Origin: Desulfobacteraceae bacterium UBA5616
GTDB taxonomy: Bacteria; Desulfobacterota; Desulfobacteria; Desulfobacterales; UBA5616
Reading direction: 5' to 3'
Assembly: GCA_002423615.1 (NCBI GenBank)
Contig: DIKO01000115.1
Location: forward strand, 1 to 13,484
Length of the DNA: 13,484 bases
The notes beneath the pieces were generated by a model. The model did no database searches. It was not told where the DNA came from and saw nothing but the letters and a program-made list of their open reading frames with translations. The translations under genes and the position numbers were made by a program. The number at the start of each line of letters is the position of its first letter. The first letter of the stretch is position 1. Of the stretch, positions 1-7,452 are shown piece by piece.

Positions 1-63
1 AGAAGTTCAAATGTAAGGCACTAATGATGTAATCCCCTTTAACCCGAATTCGGACACTTGGGG

Positions 64-97
64 AAAAGCCCGTTGCATCTCGATGCAACGGGCTTTT
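64..97. terminator. Bidirectional intrinsic terminator after phoR
   Basis: Positions 64-79 and 82-97 are perfectly complementary. The core arms read AGCCCGTTGCATC and GATGCAACGGGCT, flanked by A and T runs, and the tip folds as a CTCG tetraloop. The T run on the right serves plus-strand transcripts and the A run on the left gives a short U tract for minus-strand transcripts, so it can stop transcription both ways. It lies just beyond the phoR stop codon (101-103). A convergent gene may end just left of the window, but the first 60 bases do not show one clearly. Confidence 0.88.
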
Positions 98-100
98 TGT

Positions 101-1876
101 TCATGAATTTTTCGGAAGGTGGATGGCAAACATGCTGCCCCTGCCCAGGGTGCTATCAGCGGAGACGGTGCCGCCATGGGCTTGAACGATATGTTTGACA
201 ATGGACAACCCAAGGCCGGTGCCGCCCAACTTCCGGCTTCTGGCCTTGTCCACCCGGTAGAATCTTTCAAACAGACGGGGCAGATGTTCCTTTGAAATGC
301 CGGTGCCGTGATCAATGATGCGAATCACGATTTCCCCGCCGGTTTCCGCCGCCTCGATGTTTACGGTGCTGTCGGCTTCGCTGTATTTCACAGCGTTGTC
401 CAGGATGTTGACGATGGCCTGTTCAAACAGGGTCACATCCATATCCGCCATGATGGAAGGGTCCACCCGTGTCGTGATTTCAATGTTTTTTTCAGATGCT
501 TTCGGACGGCACACCTGCACGGCGGTTTCGACCACATCCCTGACAGAGGCGGTTTTTCGGTCTATGCCCCTTCCTTCCTTTTCCCTTTCAATGGCGGACA
601 GAGACAACAGGTCCTCCACGATGGCGTTCAACCGGTCCACGTGCCTCAAAATAATGGCCAGAAACCGTTTGGCGTCCTCCCTGTCCTCACTCTTATCGTG
701 GGTCAATGTCTCTACAAAACCCTTTATGGCCGTCAACGGCGTTTTGATCTCATGGGAAACATTGGCAACGAAATCCCGGCGAACATTCTCGAGGCGGCGA
801 AGCTGGGTGACGTCTTCCATGACCATCAGGGTTCCCATGATTTCATCATCGGCATCCCTAAGGGGCGAGCTGTGGACCTTCAGCATTCGCTCTTCTCCGT
901 TGTAAAAGGCGATATCGGTTTCCATGGCGGGATGTTCGGTGATCGACCTTGAGACAAGATTTTGAAATGAGGTATTCCGGATCATCTCCTGGATGGTTTT
1001 CCCCTTGCAGGTTTGAGGATCCATGTGGAGCATGGCTGCCGCCGATGCATTGACTTTAATGATCTTTTCCTCGATATCGACCGCGATGACCCCCTCCATC
1101 ATACTGGAGAGAACGGTTTCAAGCTCGTTTCTCTGGCTGACGATGGTATTGAACCGGTTGTTGAGTTCCTCGGCCATCCGGTTCATGGCTTCCGCAAGAT
1201 CGGCAATTTCCTGGATCCGGTATATTTTGGCTTTCTGAGACAGATCCCCCCCTGCGAACCTTAAGGCCACGTCCTTCATTTCACCGATGGAACGGGTGAA
1301 ACGCCTGGCCACCACCAGACTGATGCCGCCGAGCACCAGTGCGATGATCAGCCCCCCCACGGCCAGTTTGAACCAGAGCAATCGAATGGCCGAATCAACG
1401 GCTTCCACGGGGATGGCGACTCTTAAAACCCCGATGGCTTGATCTTCCCCTGCAATGGGCAGTGCCACATACATCATTTTCCGTTCCAGGGTGCTGCTGT
1501 ACCGGATGGATCTGCCCACCTTCCCCTTCCCGGCTTCAAGAATCTCGCTGCGTGCGGCATGGCTGTCCATGAAAGACGGATTTTCCTGGGAATCTCCGAC
1601 CACCCGCCCGTCGGCCAAAACCACGGTGATCCGGGTCCCGGAAGCTACACCGATTTCCTTGCAGATCACATCGACGCTTTCGGGGGTATCGGTCAAGAGG
1701 TGGGGCAGGACTAGCCGGTACAGGATCCTGGCTCTGGACTCAAGATCATCGGCGGTGCGGGAAAGGTGAAAACTTTTAAATGAACTGAAGGCGACCCAAC
1801 TTACGGTGACCAGCGATAACAGCAGAATTACCAGGTAGGTGGAATAAATCTGGCGGACCAATTTTCGCTTCTTCAT
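101..1876 (-). CDS. phoR: PhoR-type membrane sensor histidine kinase
   Basis: This 591-residue kinase would autophosphorylate and pass phosphate to the PhoB-like regulator encoded just upstream. Visible order: transmembrane helix about 12-32; extracytoplasmic sensor about 34-165; second transmembrane helix about 168-190; HAMP about 190-240; PAS about 250-360; HisKA with the H-box VSHEIKTPL, phosphoacceptor His375; HATPase with N-box residues N490 and N494, the DHGTGI box near 522-527 and GGTGLGLS near 551-558. The start codon overlaps the phoB stop by 4 nt (ATGA) and has a GGGAGG ribosome site, so the genes are probably translationally coupled. Unlike E. coli PhoR, which lacks a large external domain, this one has about 130 external residues, as in Bacillus-type PhoR. 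No pst or phoU gene is in view, so phosphate as the signal is inferred from the pairing and architecture. Confidence 0.88.
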   Translation of the reverse strand: MKKRKLVRQIYSTYLVILLLSLVTVSWVAFSSFKSFHLSRTADDLESRARILYRLVLPHLLTDTPESVDVICKEIGVASGTRITVVLADGRVVGDSQENPSFMDSHAARSEILEAGKGKVGRSIRYSSTLERKMMYVALPIAGEDQAIGVLRVAIPVEAVDSAIRLLWFKLAVGGLIIALVLGGISLVVARRFTRSIGEMKDVALRFAGGDLSQKAKIYRIQEIADLAEAMNRMAEELNNRFNTIVSQRNELETVLSSMMEGVIAVDIEEKIIKVNASAAAMLHMDPQTCKGKTIQEMIRNTSFQNLVSRSITEHPAMETDIAFYNGEERMLKVHSSPLRDADDEIMGTLMVMEDVTQLRRLENVRRDFVANVSHEIKTPLTAIKGFVETLTHDKSEDREDAKRFLAIILRHVDRLNAIVEDLLSLSAIEREKEGRGIDRKTASVRDVVETAVQVCRPKASEKNIEITTRVDPSIMADMDVTLFEQAIVNILDNAVKYSEADSTVNIEAAETGGEIVIRIIDHGTGISKEHLPRLFERFYRVDKARSRKLGGTGLGLSIVKHIVQAHGGTVSADSTLGRGSMFAIHLPKNS

Positions 1877-2565
1877 GGCGCCTCCCTGAACCGGTATCCG
1901 ACACCCCGGACGGTTTCGATATAATCTCCCCAGCGGCCCAGTTTTTTTCTAAGTCCCACAATCTGGACATCCACGGAGCGATCCGTAACCGGATAATCTT
2001 CCCCCCTCACTGCTTCCACGATCTGGTATCGGGTATAGACCCACCCGGGGCGTCTGGCCAGGGTATAAAGAATTTGAAACTCGGAAAATGTCAGATCCAC
2101 GGGTTCGTCGTTGACATGAACGGTCCTGCGGCCGGGATGAATTTCGAAACCCTGAATTTTTAAAATTGAAGACGGGTCCTGCGGTTCTTCCGCGGCTCTC
2201 CTGAGAACGGCGCGAACCCGGGCGATGAGGACCCTGGGACTGAAGGGCTTGATCATATAATCGTCCGCACCCAGTTCAAGCCCGGTCACCACATCCGCTT
2301 CCTCTCCTTTTGCCGAAAGGATGATGATGGGCAGAGACCGTGTTTTGGCATTGTTTTTCAGACGCCGGGCCACCTCGAGTCCGTCGATACCCGGGAGCAT
2401 CAGATCCAGAAGGGCGAGATCGAAATCTTCGGCCCAGGCTTTTCGTACGGCTGTTTCACCGTTTTCCACGCAGACGACCTTGAATCCCTCCCTCTCCAGA
2501 TTATACCGCAGAAGTTCGAGAATATCTTCTTCATCATCAATCACCAGAATCTTTTCCTTTGCCAT
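1873..2565 (-). CDS. phoB: PhoB-type OmpR-family response regulator
   Basis: This 230-residue regulator has a receiver domain (about 4-118) with the acidic pocket D10/D11, phosphoacceptor D54 in the LLDLMLPG motif, S84 and K106 in the IKPFSP motif. It is followed by an OmpR/PhoB winged-helix DNA-binding domain (about 130-228) ending in the ETVRGVGYRF signature. Its length equals that of classical PhoB. The ATG at 2565 is preceded by AAAGGA at good spacing. It is the first gene of the pair and overlaps phoR by 4 nt. A Pho-box-like repeat lies about 80 nt upstream, so positive autoregulation is likely. The family assignment is secure; phosphate starvation as the regulon is inferred. Confidence 0.9.
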   Translation of the reverse strand: MAKEKILVIDDEEDILELLRYNLEREGFKVVCVENGETAVRKAWAEDFDLALLDLMLPGIDGLEVARRLKNNAKTRSLPIIILSAKGEEADVVTGLELGADDYMIKPFSPRVLIARVRAVLRRAAEEPQDPSSILKIQGFEIHPGRRTVHVNDEPVDLTFSEFQILYTLARRPGWVYTRYQIVEAVRGEDYPVTDRSVDVQIVGLRKKLGRWGDYIETVRGVGYRFREAP

Positions 2566-2627
2566 ATCAATCCTTTATCGTCTCCTAAAGTTGGCAGCGG
2601 CAGGGGTTAATGGACGGAATTTTGTTG

Positions 2628-2633
2628 AAAATA
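2628..2633 (-). promoter_or_regulatory. phoB: Putative -10 element of the phoBR promoter
   Basis: TATTTT on the minus strand matches four of six positions of the sigma70 -10 consensus and sits 8 nt downstream of the candidate Pho box. The start codon is about 62 nt further on, leaving a leader of roughly 55 nt. Confidence 0.35.
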
Positions 2634-2641
2634 CGAAACGC

Positions 2642-2659
2642 ATGTTAGAACTTGGTTAG
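2642..2659 (-). promoter_or_regulatory. Candidate Pho box upstream of phoB
   Basis: On the minus strand two 7-mers, CTAACCA (2653-2659) and CTAACAT (2642-2648), are separated by AGTT. This is the 7-4-7, 11-bp-period direct-repeat layout bound by PhoB/PhoP dimers. A weaker third match, TTAATGA, lies one period upstream at 2664-2670. Eight nt downstream is TATTTT (2628-2633), a plausible -10 box, with no good -35 box: the arrangement expected of a PhoB-activated promoter, where the box replaces the -35. The exact motif differs from the E. coli consensus, so this remains a prediction. Confidence 0.5.
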
Positions 2660-2722
2660 ATTTTCATTAAAATCCGGTTGAGAAGCCGATTCCGGGGCAT
2701 GTTGAGGGGGCTGATGTGAAAA

Positions 2723-2757
2723 GCGGTTCCGGTCTGACGGCTTCCGGCCGGAACCGC
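2723..2757 (-). terminator. Intrinsic terminator after the dehydratase gene
   Basis: A 10-bp perfect stem (GCGGTTCCGG at 2723-2732, CCGGAACCGC at 2748-2757) encloses a 15-nt GC-rich loop. Read on the minus strand the hairpin is followed at once by TTTT. It begins 9 nt after the dehydratase stop codon, so it probably ends that transcript and insulates phoBR. Confidence 0.75.
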
Positions 2758-2766
2758 ATTGAATCC

Positions 2767-4206
2767 TTAAATTCCGCAGAGTTTTCTCGCCGCCGCCTTG
2801 GCGCCTTCAATGTCCGCCAGCCGGGTGATCATGATTTTCTGGGCCTGGGGAGACCCGGCCCCGTGAATGGACTCGGTGAGGTAGGAAACCGCCCCGGTTC
2901 CCAGGGTGATGTTTTCGATGAGCCGAAGCACCCGCATCCGGGTCTGACTGTCCACGCCCTCCTTGCCGGTCATGTATTTCCGGACATAAGCGCCGATTTC
3001 AGCGTGCTCCTGGTCTTCCAGGGAAGGCAGGGTCACCAGGAGGCCGCCGGCGATATCCTGGGCCAGCCGTGAAATCTCAAAGGGAAACCGGGTGATGTTC
3101 AGTTTACAGCTGTTGGCCGCAAGATGGCTGACCGAATAGGATCCGCAGGGATTGGGACTGCCCTTGACCGCGGCGGTAATGGCGCCGGCATACAGGGTTT
3201 CATTCAAATGAACCATTTCGGCGATTTTATCCTTCACATGGGAAGCTTTTTCGGTCCCCTGCACCTCCGCGATCAGGGAGGTGGCCCCGATCAGGGCGTC
3301 CCCCACGCCGACCTTGCACCCGCCGTAGCTGGCCCGATGATTGGCGGCGAAGAGTTCCACCAGTTTTCCGGCAAAGGGGTATTCGCCCTTCATGAAAATC
3401 CGCTCGGTGGGAACGAACACGTTTTCAAACACCACCAGGGCTTCGCACCCTCCGAAGTGAAGATTCCCGATATCGGGTTTCCCCTTTTCCAGCCGTCTTG
3501 AATCCGAGGGCTGACGGCCGTAGATCATGGTAACACCCTCGGTGTCCGCGGGAACCGCAAAGGCAATGGCAAATTCCGTATCCTTTTCGGTGAGGGCCCG
3601 GGTGGGCATGACGATCAATTCATGGGCGTTCACCCCTCCGGTGATGTGGAGTTTGGCGCCCCGAACCACGACGCCGTTGGGTCTTTCTTCCACGATGTGC
3701 AGGAACTGGTCCTTGTCCGCCTGCTGGGAAGGGGAAAGGCTCCGGTCTCCCTTGGCGTCGGTCATGCAGGCCGCCGGAAAATAATCGTTCTGCTGAAGAT
3801 GGATGAGAAAGTCTTTGAACCGTTCATGGTAGGTGGTCCCGTACTGCCGGTCGATATCATGGGTGACGGAATAAACGGCGTTGACGCAGTCCAGGCCGGC
3901 ACAGCGCTGAAAACAGCAGGCGGTCTTTTTCCCCATGTCCCGGAGCATGTCGATTTTGGCGATGAGGTCTTCCACGTTCTGCTGGATGTGCAGAAACCGG
4001 TTGATGGTTTCTCCGGTCAGATGCGATTTGGCTGTGTACAGGGCTTTTTGATCCTCTTTTTCCGCCTGGGCGTAGGTCTCGGCCAGGGCCATGGCCGCCG
4101 GGGCCGAAATGGGATGGTCGGCGATACGATCGACCTGTTCCCCCTGGATAAACACCCGGTGATCCAGTTTATTGATGCTTTCGATATATTGGTCTCTTGA
4201 AATCAT
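2767..4206 (-). CDS. abfD: 4-hydroxybutyryl-CoA dehydratase / vinylacetyl-CoA isomerase
   Basis: This 479-residue protein belongs to the 4-hydroxyphenylacetate 3-hydroxylase-fold family and matches the size of clostridial AbfD, which dehydrates 4-hydroxybutyryl-CoA to crotonyl-CoA through a radical mechanism using FAD and a [4Fe-4S] cluster, and isomerises vinylacetyl-CoA. The cluster ligands are all visible at the right spacing: C98 and C102 in CCFQRC, H290 and C297 in the NHRASYGGCK segment. Other expected active-site residues are present: Q100, T189, E255, Y294 and K298. The C-terminal HGAGSPQAQ motif is also typical. The ATG at 4206 follows GGAGAAG at good spacing. It is the last gene of a set after an aminotransferase and a broken crotonase and ends at a hairpin terminator. 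Divergent members of this family can act on other hydroxyacyl-CoAs, so the exact substrate is less certain than the chemistry. Confidence 0.87.
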   Translation of the reverse strand: MISRDQYIESINKLDHRVFIQGEQVDRIADHPISAPAAMALAETYAQAEKEDQKALYTAKSHLTGETINRFLHIQQNVEDLIAKIDMLRDMGKKTACCFQRCAGLDCVNAVYSVTHDIDRQYGTTYHERFKDFLIHLQQNDYFPAACMTDAKGDRSLSPSQQADKDQFLHIVEERPNGVVVRGAKLHITGGVNAHELIVMPTRALTEKDTEFAIAFAVPADTEGVTMIYGRQPSDSRRLEKGKPDIGNLHFGGCEALVVFENVFVPTERIFMKGEYPFAGKLVELFAANHRASYGGCKVGVGDALIGATSLIAEVQGTEKASHVKDKIAEMVHLNETLYAGAITAAVKGSPNPCGSYSVSHLAANSCKLNITRFPFEISRLAQDIAGGLLVTLPSLEDQEHAEIGAYVRKYMTGKEGVDSQTRMRVLRLIENITLGTGAVSYLTESIHGAGSPQAQKIMITRLADIEGAKAAARKLCGI

Positions 4207-4238
4207 ACGCTTCTCCGTTCAGACTTGATAAGGTTTAT

Positions 4239-4302
4239 GTCGGGAATGGAATCCCGACCTACCCACATCCGCCTCACCTGTAGGTCGGGTTTCTTACCCG
4301 AC
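4239..4302. repeat. REP/BIME-like inverted pair of hairpins
   Basis: Two palindromic units face each other in the 103-nt gap between the broken crotonase and abfD. The left unit pairs GTCGGGA (4239-4245) with TCCCGAC (4252-4258). The right unit pairs GTCGGGT (4284-4290) with ACCCGAC (4296-4302). Each also carries the flanking CTAC/GTAG, so 4253-4262 and 4280-4289 form a further 10-bp perfect inverted repeat. Short loops, a common head motif (GTAGGTCGGG) and opposite orientation are the layout of REP/BIME elements moved by RAYT transposases. No U tract follows, so it is not a normal terminator; it may alter mRNA stability or expression between the two genes. Confidence 0.65.
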
Positions 4303-4309
4303 GCGTCAT

Positions 4310-5166
4310 TTATTTTTCCGGAAATTCCGGATCTTCCCACCAGGGATAATAATCCGGCATGTCCTTGCTCGGCCCCATTTTAAACATCGCCGGCCGTTTT
4401 TCCATAAAGGATGCGGTTCCTTCCTTGGCGTCATCGGAGGCAAACATATAGTCCAGCGCTTTGGATTCCAGGTAATGGGAGTCCATGGGGTGGTTGCTGG
4501 TGAGCATTTTCCAGATCATCTGGCGGGACAGGGCAGTTGAAATGGCCGATGTGTTGTCGGCGATCTCGCGGGCGATTTTTCTCGCAGCAGGAAGAAGTTC
4601 ATCCGGGGGAACCACCTGGCTGAACAGCCCCATTTCCATGCCCTCTTTTGCCGTGAACAGTTTCGCGGTCAGGATCAGCTCCGCAGCCTTGCTGACCCCG
4701 ATGATCCGGGCAGGAAATAGGTGCAGCAGCCTTCGGGCACGATTCCCCGGCGATTGAAAATAAAGCCGATTTTCGTGGCCGATTCTGAAGCGATGCGGAT
4801 ATCCATGGCCATGGTCATGGTGATGCCCACTCCCACGGCGTGGCCGTTGATCGCAGCGATAACGGGCTTTTTCATGTTAAAAATCCGCAGTGTGGCCCTT
4901 CCGGCCGTATCTCGGTGAACTGTGCCGGGTTTCTCGCTTCCGGTGAGACGAAAACCCCCGGAACTCAAATCCGCACCGGCGCAATACGCTCTTCCCGCCC
5001 CGGTAAAAACCACCACACGGACCGAGTCATCCGCGTCCGCCATGTCCAGTGCCTGAATGATTTCCGCCATCATCACCGGGGTCCAGGCATTGAGCATTTC
5101 CGGTCGGTTTAATGTGATCGTGGCGATCCGGTCATCGACGTCATAGAGGATCTGTTCAAATTCCAT
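4310..5166 (-). pseudogene. Crotonase-family gene broken by a one-base frameshift
   Basis: The reading frame runs from the ATG at 5166 (AAGGAG ribosome site just upstream) to residue 153, then a missing base at the GGG run 4708-4710 (plus strand) shifts it and translation stops at 4675. The remaining 130-odd residues continue in another frame to the stop at 4310. Restoring one C on the coding strand gives about 285 residues, normal for an enoyl-CoA hydratase/isomerase. Visible features are the oxyanion-hole segments near CAGADL (62-67) and GHAVGVGIT (108-116), and a single catalytic-type glutamate, E145, in GIVPEGCC. The two hydratase glutamates of mitochondrial enoyl-CoA hydratase align with T116 and a non-acidic residue, so a delta3-delta2 isomerase-like activity is more likely. 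Both halves look well conserved, so a homopolymer sequencing error or a very recent mutation is as likely as true decay. Confidence 0.82.
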
Positions 5167-5200
5167 TACGTTATCTCCTTGATTCGTTATTATCGGCATA

Positions 5201-6343
5201 TTATCGGTACAAACGCATGTACCCGGATATTTTCTCAAAACCTTGGGTCAGCACATTCTCGGAAACGGCATAGGATATTCTGATGTGCCCCGGTGCCCCG
5301 AAGGCTTCTCCGGGGACCACGGCCACACCGGCTTTTTGAAGCAGATCCGCAGCAAAATCGGAATCTGTTTCATTCGGTTTCAAAAGTCTCGAAATATCAG
5401 GAAAAATATAAAACGCCCCCTGGGGACGGATGCAGTCCGACCAGAGGGATACCTGAGACCAGGCCAGATCCCTCTTTTTCTCGAGTCCGGCCTTTTGATT
5501 CATGAGAAGGCCCCTGTCCATGGAAAGCGCACCCAAAGCCCCGTGCTGGGCAAAGGTGCAGACATTGCCCGAAAGGTGGCTCTGATATTTGCCGAGCGCC
5601 TTGACAAGGGATTTATCCGCCGCCACGTACCCGATGCGAAACCCCGTCATGCTGTACTGTTTTGAAAAGCCGGCAACGACAATCAGCCGGTCCCTGTCCA
5701 CGGCCAGACCGTACAGGCTTTTGGAGGTGATTCCGTCATAGACGAAAAACCCGTAAGCTTCATCGGAAATCACATACAGATCATGTTTAGCCGCGATCTC
5801 CAGAACCGTTTTCAGGGCCTTTTCAGGATAGACGGCACCGGTGGGGTTGTTGGGCGAGTTGATGATGACGGCCTTTGTCCGGGGAGTGACCAACCCGGAA
5901 ATGAGGTCCACATCCGGTTGATGATGAATCGTGTCGGCGAATACCGGGATTCCCCCCGCGAGTTTGACCTGTTCGGCGAAACTCACCCAGTAAGGTCTTG
6001 GAATGATCACTTCATCCCCCGGGTTCAGTAAAACCTGAAAAATCAGAAACAGGGACTGTTTTGACCCGTTTGAGACAATGATGTTTTCAAAATCACAGCC
6101 AGGATAAAGGTCGGCGATCAGGGTCCTCAGCTCGGGCAGGCCGGGCACGGGGCTGTACCGGGTGTGCCCGTCTTCAAGGGCTTTCCGGGTGCTGTCGATG
6201 ATGGGCTGGGCCGTCCTGAATTCAGGCTCCCCCACGGCAAAATCCACAACCGGTTTCCCCTCCTGTCGTAATCGCTGGATCAGGGGGGTGAATTGAACCG
6301 TCATGGATTCCGCTATGTTATTGATCCGGTTCGAAAAGTTCAT
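5201..6343 (-). CDS. Class I/II PLP-dependent aminotransferase
   Basis: This 380-residue protein is a fold-type I aminotransferase of the aspartate-aminotransferase I-beta group, moving an amino group between an amino acid and a 2-oxo acid in the cytoplasm. Motifs in order: the substrate-side GEPEF segment (38-42); SNGSKQ (91-96), the phosphate-binding loop; the aromatic stacking region PYW (117-119); NSPNNPTG (162-169) with the PLP-contacting N166; SDEAYG with D194, which bonds the pyridine nitrogen; the Schiff-base lysine K228 in GFSKQYSMTG; R236; and R355 in HIRISYA, which binds the substrate carboxylate. The start has a modest AAGGG ribosome site. It heads a set with the broken crotonase 34 nt downstream, so it may supply or drain a 2-oxo acid linked to that pathway. 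Substrate cannot be read from the sequence. It is not the class III type used for GABA. Confidence 0.85.
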   Translation of the reverse strand: MNFSNRINNIAESMTVQFTPLIQRLRQEGKPVVDFAVGEPEFRTAQPIIDSTRKALEDGHTRYSPVPGLPELRTLIADLYPGCDFENIIVSNGSKQSLFLIFQVLLNPGDEVIIPRPYWVSFAEQVKLAGGIPVFADTIHHQPDVDLISGLVTPRTKAVIINSPNNPTGAVYPEKALKTVLEIAAKHDLYVISDEAYGFFVYDGITSKSLYGLAVDRDRLIVVAGFSKQYSMTGFRIGYVAADKSLVKALGKYQSHLSGNVCTFAQHGALGALSMDRGLLMNQKAGLEKKRDLAWSQVSLWSDCIRPQGAFYIFPDISRLLKPNETDSDFAADLLQKAGVAVVPGEAFGAPGHIRISYAVSENVLTQGFEKISGYMRLYR

Positions 6344-6410
6344 TAAACAGCCGCCCTTGGAATTAACTTGAATTTGAAACCCTCATCGATAAATCCGCCG
6401 TTTGATTAAA

Positions 6411-6428
6411 CCTATAAAAGAATATAGG
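6411..6428. promoter_or_regulatory. Dyad overlapping the promoter, possible operator
   Basis: CCTATA (6411-6416) and TATAGG (6423-6428) form a perfect 6-bp inverted repeat separated by 6 bases. It covers the -10 hexamer and adjacent spacer of the promoter just described. A repressor dimer binding here would block RNA polymerase. No regulator gene for it lies in the window, and a short AT-rich dyad can occur by chance. Confidence 0.35.
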
Positions 6429-6439
6429 AGGGGTGTCAA
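6411..6439 (-). promoter_or_regulatory. Sigma70-like promoter before the aminotransferase
   Basis: On the minus strand a perfect -35 box, TTGACA (6434-6439), lies exactly 17 nt from TATAGG (6411-6416), which matches four of six -10 positions. It is about 70 nt upstream of the aminotransferase ATG. The -10 and part of the spacer lie inside an 18-bp dyad (6411-6428). Confidence 0.6.
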
Positions 6440-6532
6440 ACAGGAATCCAGGGAGTCTTATGGCGGGAGCCTGATGGGTTAAGGCGGAAGGCGCGAAGGT
6501 ATGACCCCGCACCTCCCATTCCCTCATCCGGG

Positions 6533-7378
6533 TTATTTTCCTTTATACACGGGCGCCCGTTTCTGCATCCGGGCCATGATGGCTTCCATGAAGTCTTCGC
6601 TCTTCATGCTCAGGTTCAAACCGATGTTTTCCTCATCCAATGCTCTTTGGATATCTCCGTTCAACTGGCGGTGAAGTGCCCGTTTCGTAAGCCGGACGGC
6701 CATTCCGGGGCCTCCCGGGGGAATCAGCTTCAATGCCATTTCCCGGGCATGGGGCAACAATTGATCATGGGGGACCACCTTGTTGATCAGTCCCAGTTCA
6801 TAGGCCCGGTTTGCCGTAACATCTTCCCCGAAATAAAATATCTCCTTGGTCCGCTGCAGGCCGATCAACCGGGGCATCAGGTAGGTGCTGGCCAATTCCG
6901 GAAGGATTCCCAGACGCACGAAAGGCAGGCGGATCCAGGCGTGTTCGGACATGTAAATCAAATCGCAGCAGGCAAGCGCCATGGTAAAGGCTCCGCCGAT
7001 GACCAGACCGTTCACCGCTCCGATAATCGGCTTGTCCACATACCACATTTTCTCAACCACCCGTTTCTGGGCGATGTCCGTCGCGTCCAGCTGATCCAGA
7101 AGATCCTCGGGAACCCCTTTGGCGGCGTCCGGGCTGAAATAGCCGCCGCTGGAAAAGGACTCCTTTGCGGGATCGGGATTGTCCGGGTCCTTGGCGCCGG
7201 TCATGATCATGGCATGGGCCGTTTCATCTTTCTGAAACAGATGGGCCGCCCACCATAATTCCAGAAACGTGTATCCGCTCAGGGCGTTTTTCCGTTTGGG
7301 GGTATTCAGGGTCACCGTGACAATGCCCGTTTCATCTTCCTTTTCATAAAGAATATCTTTGAATTCCTCCGCCTTCAT
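6533..7378 (-). CDS. Enoyl-CoA hydratase/isomerase (crotonase) family protein
   Basis: The 281-residue start at 7378 is chosen because AAGGAGG lies 6 nt upstream; a longer in-frame start at 7462 has no such site. The protein is a crotonase-fold acyl-CoA enzyme, with oxyanion-hole segments FSSGGYF (75-81) and NGLVIGGAFT (123-132). The position of the first hydratase glutamate is T132, and the only glutamate in the usual catalytic zone is E161 in GILPELAST, the isomerase-type position. It is paralogous to the broken crotonase at 4310-5166. It is read after the phosphotransferase and small helical protein genes but with a 163-nt gap and its own possible promoter. It could be a double-bond isomerase or another crotonase chemistry; hydratase activity is less likely. 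Confidence 0.82.
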   Translation of the reverse strand: MKAEEFKDILYEKEDETGIVTVTLNTPKRKNALSGYTFLELWWAAHLFQKDETAHAMIMTGAKDPDNPDPAKESFSSGGYFSPDAAKGVPEDLLDQLDATDIAQKRVVEKMWYVDKPIIGAVNGLVIGGAFTMALACCDLIYMSEHAWIRLPFVRLGILPELASTYLMPRLIGLQRTKEIFYFGEDVTANRAYELGLINKVVPHDQLLPHAREMALKLIPPGGPGMAVRLTKRALHRQLNGDIQRALDEENIGLNLSMKSEDFMEAIMARMQKRAPVYKGK

Positions 7379-7452
7379 GCATTTCCTCCTTGTCATCTGA
7401 TTTATATTCGTGGGGTTGCGGACAACAGGTAAGTCATACTTATGCGGGAATT

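Noticed and set aside
7..315. Minus-strand 102-codon frame at the left edge
   Set aside because: It runs through the terminator hairpin and overlaps the end of phoR in another frame; not a credible gene.
308..952. Plus-strand open frames across the phoR region
   Set aside because: They oppose the conserved HisKA/HATPase coding sequence and show no domain features.
5201..6343. GABA aminotransferase feeding the 4-hydroxybutyrate enzyme
   Set aside because: The motifs are those of aspartate-type class I aminotransferases, not the class III enzymes that use GABA.
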